Counted from the first letter of the stretch, positions 16,017 through 25,381 are shown. The stretch is 64,000 bases of DNA from Salinisphaera sp002433465 (GCF_040361435.1 NZ_APNL01000006.1:1-64000), one strand, 5' to 3'. Notes: generated from the letters alone by a model not told the origin. Numbers and translations: made by a program.

Positions 16017-17675
16017 ATGACTCAAAGAGCAGACAGTATCGTGGTTGGCGCGGGCCTGGCCGGGCTGGTCGCAGCCGCTGAGCTGGCCGATGCCGGCAAG
16101 TCGGTGCTCATCGTCGAACAGGAAGGCGAGAATTCGGTCGGCGGCCAAGCCTTCTGGTCGCTCGGCGGGTTGTTCATGATCGATACGCCCGAACAGCGGC
16201 GCATGCGCATCAAGGACAGCCCGGAACTCGCCCTCAACGATTGGTTGGGTTCAGCCGGTTTCGATCGCGACGAGGATTACTGGCCGCGCAAGGTCGCCGA
16301 AGCCTTCATCGAATTCGCCGCCGGCGAAATGCGGCCCTGGCTGTACGAGCAGGGCATGCGCTGGTTTCCGGTCGTGGGTTGGGCCGAGCGCGGCGGTTCG
16401 CTGGCCAACGGACACGGCAACTCGGTGCCGCGTTTCCATCTGACCTGGGGCACCGGTCCGGGCACGGTCGCTCCGTTCGAGCGACGCGTACGCGAACATA
16501 TGGCTACGGGGCGTATCACCCTCAAGTGTCGCCACCAGGTCAGCCGCGTGGTGATGACCGACGGTGCCGCGACCGGCGTGGCCGGCGAGATTCTTGCGCC
16601 GAGCACGGTCGAGCGCGGCCAGCAATCCAGCCGCGATATCGCGGGCGAGTTCGAATTCAGCGCAGGGGCGGTGCTGGTCACGGCCGGCGGTATCGGCGGC
16701 AATCATGATCGCGTGCGTGCGAACTGGCCGGTCGAGCGGCTCGGACCCGCCCCCGCACACATGATTTCGGGCGTGCCCCATCACGTGGACGGACGCATGC
16801 TGGATATTACGCACGACGCGGGGGCGGCGATCATCAACAGCGATCGCATGTGGCACTACACGGAAGGCATCAAGAACTGGGACCCGATCTGGCCCATGCA
16901 CGGCATTCGCATCATCCCGGGACCGTCCTCACTGTGGTTCGATGCCACGGGGCGGCGTCTGCCGGCGCCGTGCTTGCCGGGCTTCGATACGCTGTCGACG
17001 CTGCGCGAGATTCTGGCGACCGGCCACGACTATTCCTGGTTCGTGCTCACCCAGAAGATCATCGAAAAAGAGTTCGCGCTGTCCGGCTCGGAACAGAATC
17101 CGGACATGACCTCGCAGCAGTGGCGCGAAGTGCTCAAGAGCCGGCTGTCAAAAGGCGCGCCGCCGCCGGTCGAGGCCTTCAAACAGCACGGCGAGGACTT
17201 CGTCGTGGCCGACAACCTCGACGCGCTGGTCGCCGGTATGAACCGGCTGGCCGGCAACGAGTTGGTCGATCGCGCCACGCTCGAAGCCCAGATCGTCGCC
17301 CGCGATGCCCAGATCGACAACGCCTATTCAAAGGACGCGCAGGTCACCGCCATTCACGGCGCGCGCAAGTACCTCGGCGACAAGCTGTTTCGTACCGCCA
17401 CGCCGCACAAGATGCTCGATCCTGCCAACGGCCCGCTGATCGCGGTACGCCTGCATATCCTCACCCGCAAGACGCTGGGCGGGCTGCATACCAATCTGAA
17501 CGGCCAGGTGCTCGATGCGGCGGGCGAGCCGATTGCCGGCCTGTATGCCGCAGGTGAGGTGGCGGGTTTCGGTGGCGGCGGCTATCACGGCTATAACGCG
17601 CTGGAAGGCACGTTTCTTGGCGGCTGTATCTATTCCGGGCGCTGTGCGGGCCGGCATGCGGCCGCCCAGATCTAG
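16017..17675 (+). CDS. FAD-binding dehydrogenase (fumarate reductase / KstD-like family)
   Basis: 552-aa flavoprotein. Residues 7-40 hold the dinucleotide-binding fold (IVVGAGLAGLVAA, with E at the strand end in LIVEQEG). The C-terminus has the flavin motif GLYAAGEVAGFGGGGYHGYN typical of fumarate reductase/3-ketosteroid dehydrogenase relatives, and GGLHTNLNGQVLD precedes it. It likely oxidises or reduces a C-C bond next to a carbonyl; substrate unknown. ATG at 16017 follows GAGGAG. Its TAG stop (17673-17675) lies inside the CTAG target duplication of the adjacent MITE-like element, so the insertion left the protein intact. Confidence 0.87.
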   Translation: MTQRADSIVVGAGLAGLVAAAELADAGKSVLIVEQEGENSVGGQAFWSLGGLFMIDTPEQRRMRIKDSPELALNDWLGSAGFDRDEDYWPRKVAEAFIEFAAGEMRPWLYEQGMRWFPVVGWAERGGSLANGHGNSVPRFHLTWGTGPGTVAPFERRVREHMATGRITLKCRHQVSRVVMTDGAATGVAGEILAPSTVERGQQSSRDIAGEFEFSAGAVLVTAGGIGGNHDRVRANWPVERLGPAPAHMISGVPHHVDGRMLDITHDAGAAIINSDRMWHYTEGIKNWDPIWPMHGIRIIPGPSSLWFDATGRRLPAPCLPGFDTLSTLREILATGHDYSWFVLTQKIIEKEFALSGSEQNPDMTSQQWREVLKSRLSKGAPPPVEAFKQHGEDFVVADNLDALVAGMNRLAGNELVDRATLEAQIVARDAQIDNAYSKDAQVTAIHGARKYLGDKLFRTATPHKMLDPANGPLIAVRLHILTRKTLGGLHTNLNGQVLDAAGEPIAGLYAAGEVAGFGGGGYHGYNALEGTFLGGCIYSGRCAGRHAAAQI

Positions 17676-17948
17676 GGAAGCTCTGAATAACCTGTCGCGG
17701 TCGCGCCGGCGTGCTTTGCGCGCGATTGACAAGGAAGTGAGAGCGTAGCGTGCTTGCTGCACGGTAGCGAACACTGACGCCGATCAAGCGCGCGCAAAGC
17801 CCCGGCCCCGAAGGGGTTCGGCCTCACAGACGCCGCGACTGCGTTGCCGAGCTTGACCTGCCAATGAGGCAGGCGCTTCGCTCGGACGCCTTGCCGCACC
17901 GTCTGTGAGGACTCGAACGCGAACCGCGAGAGGTTATTCAGAGCTTCC
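17676..17948. mobile_element. 273-bp MITE-like element with perfect 18-bp terminal inverted repeats
   Basis: The ends GGAAGCTCTGAATAACCT (17676-17693) and AGGTTATTCAGAGCTTCC (17931-17948) are perfect inverted repeats; similarity continues inward imperfectly through TCGCGGT. CTAG flanks both sides (17672-17675 and 17949-17952), consistent with a 4-bp YTAR target duplication of the IS5 group. Inside are further inverted pairs: GCTTTGCGCGCG against CGCGCGCAAAGC, and CCTCACAGAC against GTCTGTGAGG. No transposase frame fits. The element is non-autonomous and would need an IS5-type transposase elsewhere. Confidence 0.88.
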
Positions 17949-18332
17949 CTAGTCCAGCACGCGTAGCGTCACAGGTGCGACGCCGCTACGAATCATGTCG
18001 ATCTTTTCGGCCGCGCGACGCGACAGGTCGATGATGCGCCCGCGCGTATAGGGTCCGCGGTCGTTGATGGTCACGATAACGCTGCGGCCGTTGTTCTCGT
18101 TGGTGACTTCGACGCGACTGCCGAAGGGCAGGCGTCGATGGGCCGCGGTCAGGCGCCTCGAATCGAAGCGGTCACCGCTCGCGGTACGGCGGCCGTCGAA
18201 GCTGCTCGCATAATAGGCGGCCTCGCCGCGTTGATAGACGCCGCCTGGCGTGCGCAGGCCGGCGCAACCACTGAGCAACAGGGCGGTAACGCACGCGACA
18301 ATAAGGCTGATCGGCGCCCAGCGTCGCGACAC
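17949..18332 (-). CDS. RlpA-like small lipoprotein (double-psi beta-barrel)
   Basis: About 127 aa. The N-terminus is a lipoprotein signal ending in LLLSGC, with the lipidated Cys near residue 23. The rest is the RlpA double-psi barrel: GEAAYYASSFDGRRTASGDRF, LTAAHRRLPFGSRVEVTN, then INDRGPYTRGRIIDLSRRAA. RlpA proteins are outer-membrane-linked lytic transglycosylases acting on naked glycan at the septum. This one lacks the C-terminal SPOR domain. The GTG start at 18332 is my choice because it gives a normal signal peptide; upstream frame overlaps the divergent HAD gene. Its TAG stop is formed by the CTAG at the right border of the MITE-like element. Confidence 0.78.
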   Translation of the reverse strand: MSRRWAPISLIVACVTALLLSGCAGLRTPGGVYQRGEAAYYASSFDGRRTASGDRFDSRRLTAAHRRLPFGSRVEVTNENNGRSVIVTINDRGPYTRGRIIDLSRRAAEKIDMIRSGVAPVTLRVLD

Positions 18333-18422
18333 GGCCGGGTTCTTGCATATCCCGTACAGGCGCCGTTTGGGGGGCGGCGCGCATGGTCGATCATGAGGTG
18401 CGAGGGTAGGAGAGTTTGAATT

Positions 18423-19079
18423 ATGCGTCACAAGGTTTTGCTGTTCGATCTGGACGGCACGCTGACGGATCCGCGTGAAGGCATCACCCGCTGCGTACAG
18501 TATGCGTTGTCGCGCCAGGGGGTTCAGGTCGACGATCTGGGCCGGCTGGAATGTTTCATCGGGCCGCCGCTCAAGCAGTCGTTCATCGAGTTCTATGGTT
18601 TCAGCGCCGAGCAGGCACAGGCCGCGGTGGACGACTACCGTGTGCGTTTCGGGCGTATCGGCATGTTTGAGAACGTCCTCTACGAAGGGATCGTGGAACT
18701 GCTTTGCGCCCTCAAGAGCAGCGGCCGACAGCTGTTCGTGGCCACTTCCAAGCCGTGGTTCTATGCCCGCCCGATCGTGCAGCATTTCGAACTGGATCGC
18801 TATTTCTGCAGCGTTTACGGTAGCGAACTCGACGGCCTGCGAACCGAAAAACACGCCCTGATCGCGCATATTCTGCGCGAAGAGGGCATCGACCCGACCG
18901 ATGCGCTGATGATCGGCGACCGCTGCTTCGATCTGATCGGGGCGCGCCACAACGGGGTGGCAAACGCAGCGGTCGGCTACGGCTACGGCAGCCGTGAGGA
19001 ACTCGTGGCCGAAGACCCCGACTATTATTTTCCCACGCTGGCCGACCTGCAGCAGACGTTGCTCGCCTGTCGTGCCTGA
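18423..19079 (+). CDS. HAD-superfamily hydrolase, phosphoglycolate-phosphatase-like
   Basis: 218 aa, cytoplasmic. HAD motif I is LFDLDGTLTD at residues 7-16, motif II is FVATSK, a Lys follows in RTEKHAL, and motif III/IV is ALMIGDRCFDLIGA. The cap contains FIGPPLKQSF, common in Gph- and nucleotidase-like members. It should dephosphorylate a small phosphometabolite; phosphoglycolate is the default guess only. ATG at 18423 follows GGAG. It is divergent from the RlpA-like gene. Confidence 0.88.
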   Translation: MRHKVLLFDLDGTLTDPREGITRCVQYALSRQGVQVDDLGRLECFIGPPLKQSFIEFYGFSAEQAQAAVDDYRVRFGRIGMFENVLYEGIVELLCALKSSGRQLFVATSKPWFYARPIVQHFELDRYFCSVYGSELDGLRTEKHALIAHILREEGIDPTDALMIGDRCFDLIGARHNGVANAAVGYGYGSREELVAEDPDYYFPTLADLQQTLLACRA

Positions 19080-19151
19080 GGGGCCGTCATTTGCCCATAC
19101 GCCGGCGTATTGCGCTAGTCTTCATGCTTTGTATTCACAAGGATTACGAAG

Positions 19152-19967
19152 ATGACCGATGCCGATACGCGCACGCCGCTGTCGCAGCTGCTGGCCAGCA
19201 TGACCTGCGAGAACGACATATGCCATGTGCATGTGCCGGATGACTGGCTGCAGGGGCGCGCTATCTATGGTGGTTTGACCGCCGCGCTGTGCCTGCAGTC
19301 GATCTACGACCAGCACGGCTCGGAGCTGCCGCCGCTGCGTAGCGCACTGCTGAGTTTCATCGGCCCGGCCGGCCCGGATGTCACCCTGCGCCCGGTCGTG
19401 GTGCGGCAAGGCAAGTCCACCGCGTTCATCACCGTGGATATGCTCAGCGACGACAAGATGGCGGCTCGTGCCACCTTCTGTTTCGGCAAGGCACGGGATT
19501 CGCGGGTTGCCCATGCGCATCTCGATGCGCCCGCAGTCGCCACGCCCGATGCCTGCGACTCGTTCTTTCAGCGCCCCGGGCAGACCGCGCCCAATTTCAC
19601 CCAGCATTTCGAAGGCCGTTTCGCCGGTGGCTCGATGCCGGTCACCCAATCCGACGATCCACGATATGTCGTCTGGATTCGTCACCGCGACCGCGAGATC
19701 GCGCCGGTAGTGGTTGGCCTGGCGGCGCTGGCCGATGCACTACCGCCGGCCGCGATGGCCAGTTTCTCCGAAATCGCGCCGATCAGCACCATGACCTGGA
19801 TGTTCGACGTGCTTGACGACGACCCGGCAACCGAGGACGGCTGGTGGCTGAGCCAGAGCGTGGCCAATCACAGCGCCGACGGTTACTCCTCCCAGGCCAT
19901 GCATGTATGGAACAGCGCCGGCAAGCCGGTGATTGTCGGGCGCCAGAATGTCGCGATCTTTGCGTAG
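19152..19967 (+). CDS. Acyl-CoA thioesterase family protein (TesB-like double hotdog)
   Basis: 271 aa with two hotdog repeats: an N-terminal half around GRAIYGGLTAALCLQS and RSALLSFIGPAGP, and a C-terminal half around ISTMTWMFDVL and WWLSQSVANHSADGYSSQ, where the Asp/Ser/Gln region corresponds to the TesB active site. It likely hydrolyses medium or long acyl-CoAs to free acid and CoA. ATG at 19152 follows AAGGA. It reads from a 70-bp gap after the HAD gene and is followed by a strong hairpin. Confidence 0.85.
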   Translation: MTDADTRTPLSQLLASMTCENDICHVHVPDDWLQGRAIYGGLTAALCLQSIYDQHGSELPPLRSALLSFIGPAGPDVTLRPVVVRQGKSTAFITVDMLSDDKMAARATFCFGKARDSRVAHAHLDAPAVATPDACDSFFQRPGQTAPNFTQHFEGRFAGGSMPVTQSDDPRYVVWIRHRDREIAPVVVGLAALADALPPAAMASFSEIAPISTMTWMFDVLDDDPATEDGWWLSQSVANHSADGYSSQAMHVWNSAGKPVIVGRQNVAIFA

Positions 19968-20020
19968 GGCGGTGGCCACAACATTAAGGCCGCGCACCGA
20001 TGACCAGGCGGTAGCAAGGC

Positions 20021-20056
20021 ATCGCGAGTGCGGCATGGGCATGCCGCACGAGCGAT
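20021..20056. terminator. Long hairpin after the thioesterase gene
   Basis: GTGCGGCATG and CATGCCGCAC form a perfect 10-bp stem around GG, continued by ATCGC/GCGAT after a two-base internal loop. It starts 53 bp after the stop. There is no T-run, so it may be a Rho-assisted or mRNA-stabilising structure instead of an intrinsic terminator. Confidence 0.45.
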
Positions 20057-20416
20057 AACGCCGGATCGCCAGGGCCTGGTCATCGACCCTGCGTGCAATA
20101 GCACATCATGTCTGGTGCGGACACGCGCTAGGTTGGGCCGCTGCCGGGATGCTGGCGTTTGCGCAGTAATCGCCTCGTGCGGCGGCCAACAGGACTCTAT
20201 CGGCCCATAAGCAGATTAATGTTGGCCAGTTGAGAAAATAATAATTTTCACTGTTTCAGTAGCTTGCCGCACACGCGCGGCGGCAGGCCTTGAATTGCCA
20301 TGGATTGCGGTTGCGCGCCGCGCTCGGCATTTAGTAAATACAGCCTCCTGGGGCGCTTGCGCGGCGGTCGTCATCGGCGACCGGCGTAAGGCGAAAACAA
20401 TAACGGGGAGGGGACC
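20057..20416 (+). promoter_or_regulatory. Gene-free upstream region of the large lipoprotein
   Basis: No gene seen. Bases 20212-20270 are AT-rich against the background and hold GAAAAT-AATA-ATTTTC, a perfect 6-bp dyad that could be an operator or part of the promoter. I cannot name a regulator. Confidence 0.35.
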
Positions 20417-23400
20417 ATGGCGATCATCGGGTTTGCGAAACGTACGAGTGGCAGCCGGCTATGCATAGCATTGCTGCTGGGTCTGAGTGTGGCCGGCTGT
20501 GGCGGCAGCGGCGGCGGAAGTGATGACGGTGGCGGCTCGGGTTCGTCATCGACCAGCCCGATCACCGCAGGCGGTGCCAGCGCTCGCAGCGATGCCGAAA
20601 CGCTGCATTCCATCATGCCGCGTGGCCTGGCCTTCACGTTCCCGTACAACGGCCAGACCGATGTGCCGCTGAACAGCCAGCTGGTGGTGAAATTCGCCAG
20701 CGATCTGCCCGATGCCTCGCGCGATTCGCTGGAGCTGCGGGACGCCGCCGGTCGGCGTATCGGCCCGGCGCTCACCGTCGTTCGCGACGACAATCAGCCG
20801 CGTATTCTCAGAATCGAAACCCAGGGGCCGCTCAAGCCGGATACCCAGTATCGCGTTGTCGCGACCAAGCGCCTGGACGGCGGCTGGCAGGACGGCGGTT
20901 ATACCGGATTCAACCCGGGCAACGTGCTGTACGGGTTCACCACGCGGCCCGACGGCTCGCGGCCGGCGGAGAGCGGCTTCAAGGTTCAGGAAGTCACGCC
21001 GGGCGAATACAACGCCCAGCTCGAGACCACCTCGGTATTCGTAGGCTTCAATCCGATTCGCGTGGTGCTGTCCGAACCGGTGGATCCGGCCACGGTTACG
21101 GCCGATAGCTTTATCGTGCGCGGCCCGTCGGGCGTCGTTACCCCGGCGAACGTCACCGCCCTCGGTCGCTATATCGTGTTCGATCCGGTCAACGACCTTG
21201 AAGGCGGCGATTACAAGATCAGCTGGACGTCGGATATCCGCTCGGTGTTCGGCAATGCCCTGGCCAGCGGTTCGGTGAACCGCCGCGTGCGTGCGGTGGG
21301 CGGCGGCATTCTCGACAATCCGGCGTACAACACGCTCGATACCAACTTGCTGATTACCCCGACCGCGGCCGATGCCGCCAATCTGCCCGACAACGTGCTC
21401 AACGGCCGGGCGGTGAATGCCGTCTCGCTGGGTTCACAACTGGTCGGCAGAAATCTGTTGCCGGTGGTCAGCGCCAACGACGTCGCCGATCCGGACTACC
21501 GCGGCATTCAGAACGTGCTGAAAGCCACCATTGCGCTGCCCACCCTCGACGGCCTCGACTCGTCGATACCGGGCACGATCCGGGCCGGCCAGTCGTTCAA
21601 GACCACCGGGCTGCGTCTGGCCCTGGGCGGCGAAGTGCCCACGCCCATCAACCCGAGCGGGCCGATCGACGTCAACTTCATCAGCGACGTCAACGTATCG
21701 ATCATGGGCAACGAATTCCCCAACATCGAAGCGCCGATCGCCGTACGGCTGCGCTTCGACGTCGCGCTGGGATCGCTGCTCAAGGCCGCGGCCGGCCAGC
21801 CGGGGACCAGCGCGTTCCAGGAATATGCCCGCAGCGTGCTCGCCAACGGCGTGATCAATCAGACCGTGCTCAACGTGCAGGCGGCCGGGCTTGCGATACC
21901 CCAGCTCGACGGCGATATCGATATCGCGACCATCGGCTCGTTCCCCATTACGGTCAATCGCACCGACGAGGCCAATGTCGACTTCGAGCTGACCCTGGCG
22001 CTCAAGCTGCTGACCAACAATCCGCTGTTTCCGCGCGACCAGGTCGTGCCCGACGAAACGCCGCCGCGCCTGATCGCGCGTTCGCCCAGCGCCTGCCTGT
22101 ATGCGTTCGGCAATCCGGGCTTTGCGGCATCGGGCCCGCTCGCGGCCACGTCGTTCGACGAGAGCGCCTGTACCGGTATTGCCGGCGCGTCCGCGCTCAA
22201 CAGTTTCCCGGTGCAGGACAGTCCGACGCTGCTGCTCGACTCGCCGGTACAGCCGCGGTCGGTGAATGCCGATAGCGTGGCCTTGTTCGGCGATGGCCGT
22301 CAGATCGAAGCGAACTATCGAACGGAAGGTTTTTCGATCGTCATCGATCCGGTTGCGCCGCTCGAGCCGGCGACCGAGTACGAGATTCGTCTCAACGAAG
22401 GTAGCGATCGGGTACGCGATTTCGCCGACAATACGCTGATCCTCGATAACGGCACGGGCTCGACCGGGCGTATTCGTTTCACCACCGCACCGCGTGTGGA
22501 CACCAGTCCTGCGCCGGCCTATGTCGCCACGCTCACGCCGGGCCTGCCCTGTGCCCTGACCGGCGGCGATGCGTCCGGCACCAGCGGGCGTTGCGTGGGC
22601 GATAGCGGTTCGGATCTCGGCATCTTCGTGTTCCCGGCCAACAAGGCCATCGAGGCCGGGTTTTCCAAGCCGGTACGTCGTGACAGCGTGGTGCTCGCCG
22701 ACGGCTGTCTGGCCGGCGCCGGCCCCAGTGCCAGCAGCGCGGCCACGGTTGCCCTGCAGCGCATGAGCGAGGCGGGCCAGTGCCTGGGCGTGGTGGACGC
22801 GGCTCTGGCGTTCGCCGAGGGCGACGCCGAGCTGGTCAACGGTTTCAGCGTACGGCCGAGTCAGGCGCTTAGCGTGGGCTCGTATTACGCGCTGGTGATC
22901 TGCGGTAGCGGCGACAACTGCCGCTCGACCGTCGTGGACGTGGACGGCTACGCGCTCAATACCGATCCGCTGACCGGTTCGGGCTCGTCGACCGCTTCGG
23001 CGGCCGGTGACGCCGCGGGAGGTCCCGCAATCGTCATGCCCTTCGAGGCGACGACACCCAGCGAGGATTACTACGCGACGTTCGACACGCTGCCGGCCGC
23101 CGACAGCAACGGCAACGGCCAGTTCGACACGGGCGAGATAGAGCAGCCCGGCAATCGCGCCCAGATCCTGCTCACATCGCTGGGTATTCCGATCTCGGCC
23201 ACGCCGACCGAGGATCGCTTCAACGCCTATCTGTCGCAGGGCCGGCCGGTGGTCATCGGCCCGGCTGTAGCTAGCTGTGCCAGTTCCCTGACCAACGTCG
23301 TGGACGACACCCAGAGCCCGGTGGCCACATCGTCGAGCTGCGTGCCGGTATCGTTGCCGCCCGGCGGCTTCACGGATCTGACCGGACTCACGCTCGGTAG

Positions 23401-24223
23401 CGAACAGCTCGTCAGTATCGTGGGCAACGCGATCGAACAACTTATCGACGAACTGGGGCTGGTCGACGAGCAGGGGCGCGTGCAGTCGATGGCCACCTTG
23501 CAGGCCACCCGATCCCCCGCCGAGATGCAGGAGATCGTGGATCGGCTGTCGACGGCGGTCGTCGGCGTGCTCGACGGCGATATGGCGGATGGCTCGCTGG
23601 ATTTCGACAATATCCTCAACCCGCGCGGTCGCCTGCTTGACCTGCTGCCCAACGGCAGCGTGCTGGACCGGGATTTCCGCGACCTGTTCGATAACATCGA
23701 TATCGGCCGCTCCCTGGCCGATCTGCTCGGCGATGCCGGCGACGCGATCGAAGACAGCACGCTCGTGCGCGAAATCGTGGATCTCGTTCTCGAGGATCTG
23801 ATCGGAATCCCCAATGCCGAACTGCAGACCGGGCGCATTCTGTTGCGCTATCAGCCGTTGCCGGGCACCGGCCGGATTCGGCCGCAGACCGGCTATATCG
23901 TCGAGCGTTGCCAGGGCACGATCAGCGGCCAGCGCTACGACTACGCGCCCTGTTTTGCCGCCGCGCTGCAGCTGACCGCGAACGCGCCGGATGGGCAGGG
24001 TATCGCGCTCGCCCAGCAGGCGATCGACGTGAACGTGTTCGGCCCGGTCAGCTTCCAGCAGAATGGGCGTCTGGTGATTTCGGTCATAAACACCAACGCC
24101 TTCGAGCTGTCGGCGACCGCGCTGGGTCTGCTGCCGGCCAAAGCCCGGGTGGATAGCGGTCTTTTGAACTTCCAGCTGGCCGGGCCGTCGATCCACGGCG
24201 GCAGCGTGTTTCCGACACGCTGA
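20417..24223 (+). CDS. Large lipoprotein with bacterial Ig-like (Big_5/SbsA-type) domains
   Basis: 1268 aa. A lipoprotein signal ends in LSVAGC (Cys28), followed by a Gly/Ser/Asp linker, so it is lipid-anchored, probably in the outer membrane. Three segments look like SbsA-type Ig domains: about 65-180 (FPYNGQTDVPLNSQLVVKF), 195-295 (FNPIRVVLSEPVDPATVTAD) and 625-720 (LLLDSPVQPRSVNADSVAL). Near residue 895, DSNGNGQFDTGE is an EF-hand-like calcium loop. The C-terminal 400 residues have no recognised domain. No export partner adjoins. ATG at 20417 follows GGGGAGG. The function is unknown; a surface structural or adhesive role is possible. Confidence 0.75.
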   Translation: MAIIGFAKRTSGSRLCIALLLGLSVAGCGGSGGGSDDGGGSGSSSTSPITAGGASARSDAETLHSIMPRGLAFTFPYNGQTDVPLNSQLVVKFASDLPDASRDSLELRDAAGRRIGPALTVVRDDNQPRILRIETQGPLKPDTQYRVVATKRLDGGWQDGGYTGFNPGNVLYGFTTRPDGSRPAESGFKVQEVTPGEYNAQLETTSVFVGFNPIRVVLSEPVDPATVTADSFIVRGPSGVVTPANVTALGRYIVFDPVNDLEGGDYKISWTSDIRSVFGNALASGSVNRRVRAVGGGILDNPAYNTLDTNLLITPTAADAANLPDNVLNGRAVNAVSLGSQLVGRNLLPVVSANDVADPDYRGIQNVLKATIALPTLDGLDSSIPGTIRAGQSFKTTGLRLALGGEVPTPINPSGPIDVNFISDVNVSIMGNEFPNIEAPIAVRLRFDVALGSLLKAAAGQPGTSAFQEYARSVLANGVINQTVLNVQAAGLAIPQLDGDIDIATIGSFPITVNRTDEANVDFELTLALKLLTNNPLFPRDQVVPDETPPRLIARSPSACLYAFGNPGFAASGPLAATSFDESACTGIAGASALNSFPVQDSPTLLLDSPVQPRSVNADSVALFGDGRQIEANYRTEGFSIVIDPVAPLEPATEYEIRLNEGSDRVRDFADNTLILDNGTGSTGRIRFTTAPRVDTSPAPAYVATLTPGLPCALTGGDASGTSGRCVGDSGSDLGIFVFPANKAIEAGFSKPVRRDSVVLADGCLAGAGPSASSAATVALQRMSEAGQCLGVVDAALAFAEGDAELVNGFSVRPSQALSVGSYYALVICGSGDNCRSTVVDVDGYALNTDPLTGSGSSTASAAGDAAGGPAIVMPFEATTPSEDYYATFDTLPAADSNGNGQFDTGEIEQPGNRAQILLTSLGIPISATPTEDRFNAYLSQGRPVVIGPAVASCASSLTNVVDDTQSPVATSSSCVPVSLPPGGFTDLTGLTLGSEQLVSIVGNAIEQLIDELGLVDEQGRVQSMATLQATRSPAEMQEIVDRLSTAVVGVLDGDMADGSLDFDNILNPRGRLLDLLPNGSVLDRDFRDLFDNIDIGRSLADLLGDAGDAIEDSTLVREIVDLVLEDLIGIPNAELQTGRILLRYQPLPGTGRIRPQTGYIVERCQGTISGQRYDYAPCFAAALQLTANAPDGQGIALAQQAIDVNVFGPVSFQQNGRLVISVINTNAFELSATALGLLPAKARVDSGLLNFQLAGPSIHGGSVFPTR

Positions 24224-24233
24224 CCGGCACCGA

Positions 24234-24261
24234 CCCCGGCGCCGGTCAAACGGCGCCGGGG
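24234..24261 (+). terminator. Stem-loop after the large lipoprotein gene
   Basis: CCCCGGCGCCG (24234-24244) and CGGCGCCGGGG (24251-24261) form a perfect 11-bp stem with loop GTCAAA, 10 bp after the stop codon. No strong T-run follows, so efficiency is uncertain. Confidence 0.55.
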
Positions 24262-24391
24262 ATCGTGTTCCTGGCCGGGGCTTGTCCGCAGGGCGGCCGC
24301 TCGTGCCGTGGTCTCGGCATTAAACCGGATGGTTGCAGCCGAGCGCCAGAACTAGAGTCGGGGCGTTTATTCCCCGAGGAGTTCTGCCGCC

Positions 24392-25246
24392 ATGAGCGAT
24401 CAGAAACAACCCAAGCAATCCCAGTCCGAACAGCCCGGCGACGAATCGGCCATGCGCCCGGAGCCGGAATATATTCGCGACAGCTATCGTGCCAGTGACC
24501 GGCTCAAGGGCCGGGTCGCCCTCATTACCGGCGGCGACAGCGGCATTGGCCGTGCGGTGGCGGTACATTACGCCGCCGAGGGCGCCGACGTGGCGATCGT
24601 GCATCTTGAAGAGCACGACGACGCAGCCGAGACGAAACGCCTGGTGGAGGCCCGCGGCGCGCGCTGCGAGGTGTATGCCGGTGACGTGGGCGAGGCGACG
24701 TTCTGCTATCAGCTCGCCGACGAGGTGCTCGCGGCGTTCGGGCGCGTGAATATTCTGGTCAACAACGCAGCCGAGCAGTACGACTGGGACGACATCACCG
24801 AAATTCCGGACGACCAGCTCGAGCGCACGTTTCGAACCAACATCTTCAGTCATTTCTATCTGTGCAAGGCGCTGTCGGCACAGATGGGCGAGGGCGATAC
24901 GATTATTGCCACCTCCTCGGTCAATGCCTTCAAGGGCAACGACACGCTCATCGACTATTCCGCCACCAAGGGTGCGATTCAGGGGCTGGTACGCTCGCTG
25001 GCACAGTCGCTGGTGGGCCGCGGTATCCGCGTTAACGCGGTCGCCCCCGGCCCGGTCTGGACGCCGCTGATACCGGCCAGTTTCGATGCCGAAAAGACCG
25101 CGCATTTCGGCGGCCAGGTGCCCATGGACCGTGCCGCCCAGCCCAGCGAAATCGGCCCTGCCTATGTTTATCTCGCCAGCGAGGAGTCGTCCTACATGAG
25201 TGGCCAGACGCTTCACCTCAACGGCGGCGTGATCCTCAATACCTGA
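24392..25246 (+). CDS. Short-chain dehydrogenase/reductase (YghA-like)
   Basis: 284-aa SDR with a hydrophilic 40-residue extension before the Rossmann core. The cofactor motif is ITGGDSGIG, NNAAEQYDW corresponds to the NNAG stretch, catalytic Ser is in ATSSVNAFKG, and YSATK gives the Tyr/Lys pair; APGPVWTPL and the end LNGGVILNT are typical. The Gln/Lys/Pro-rich N-terminus places it with YghA/YhdF-like SDRs. Substrate unknown. ATG at 24392 follows GAGGAG, and an intrinsic terminator closes the gene, so it is monocistronic. Confidence 0.9.
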   Translation: MSDQKQPKQSQSEQPGDESAMRPEPEYIRDSYRASDRLKGRVALITGGDSGIGRAVAVHYAAEGADVAIVHLEEHDDAAETKRLVEARGARCEVYAGDVGEATFCYQLADEVLAAFGRVNILVNNAAEQYDWDDITEIPDDQLERTFRTNIFSHFYLCKALSAQMGEGDTIIATSSVNAFKGNDTLIDYSATKGAIQGLVRSLAQSLVGRGIRVNAVAPGPVWTPLIPASFDAEKTAHFGGQVPMDRAAQPSEIGPAYVYLASEESSYMSGQTLHLNGGVILNT

Positions 25247-25305
25247 CGGCCAGGCGCTCGACGAAGGCGGGTCTGCCCGTATTCGTCGCCGCGATACAAA
25301 CCAAG

Positions 25306-25339
25306 CCCGGCGCTCGCGAAAAGCGGTGCCGGGTTTTTT
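25306..25339 (+). terminator. Intrinsic terminator after the SDR gene
   Basis: CCCGGC (25306-25311) pairs with GCCGGG (25328-25333), with further CGC/GCG pairing inside, followed by six T. It separates the SDR gene from the iron-regulated unit. Confidence 0.88.
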
Positions 25340-25381
25340 ATGCGTGCCTTATGGGTCAAAGGAATTGACGTCGATCAATTT

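Noticed and set aside
21434..24196. 920-codon minus-strand open frame opposite the large lipoprotein
   Set aside because: Arg/Gln/His-rich antisense translation, no domain or ribosome site; the plus strand has signal peptide and lipobox.
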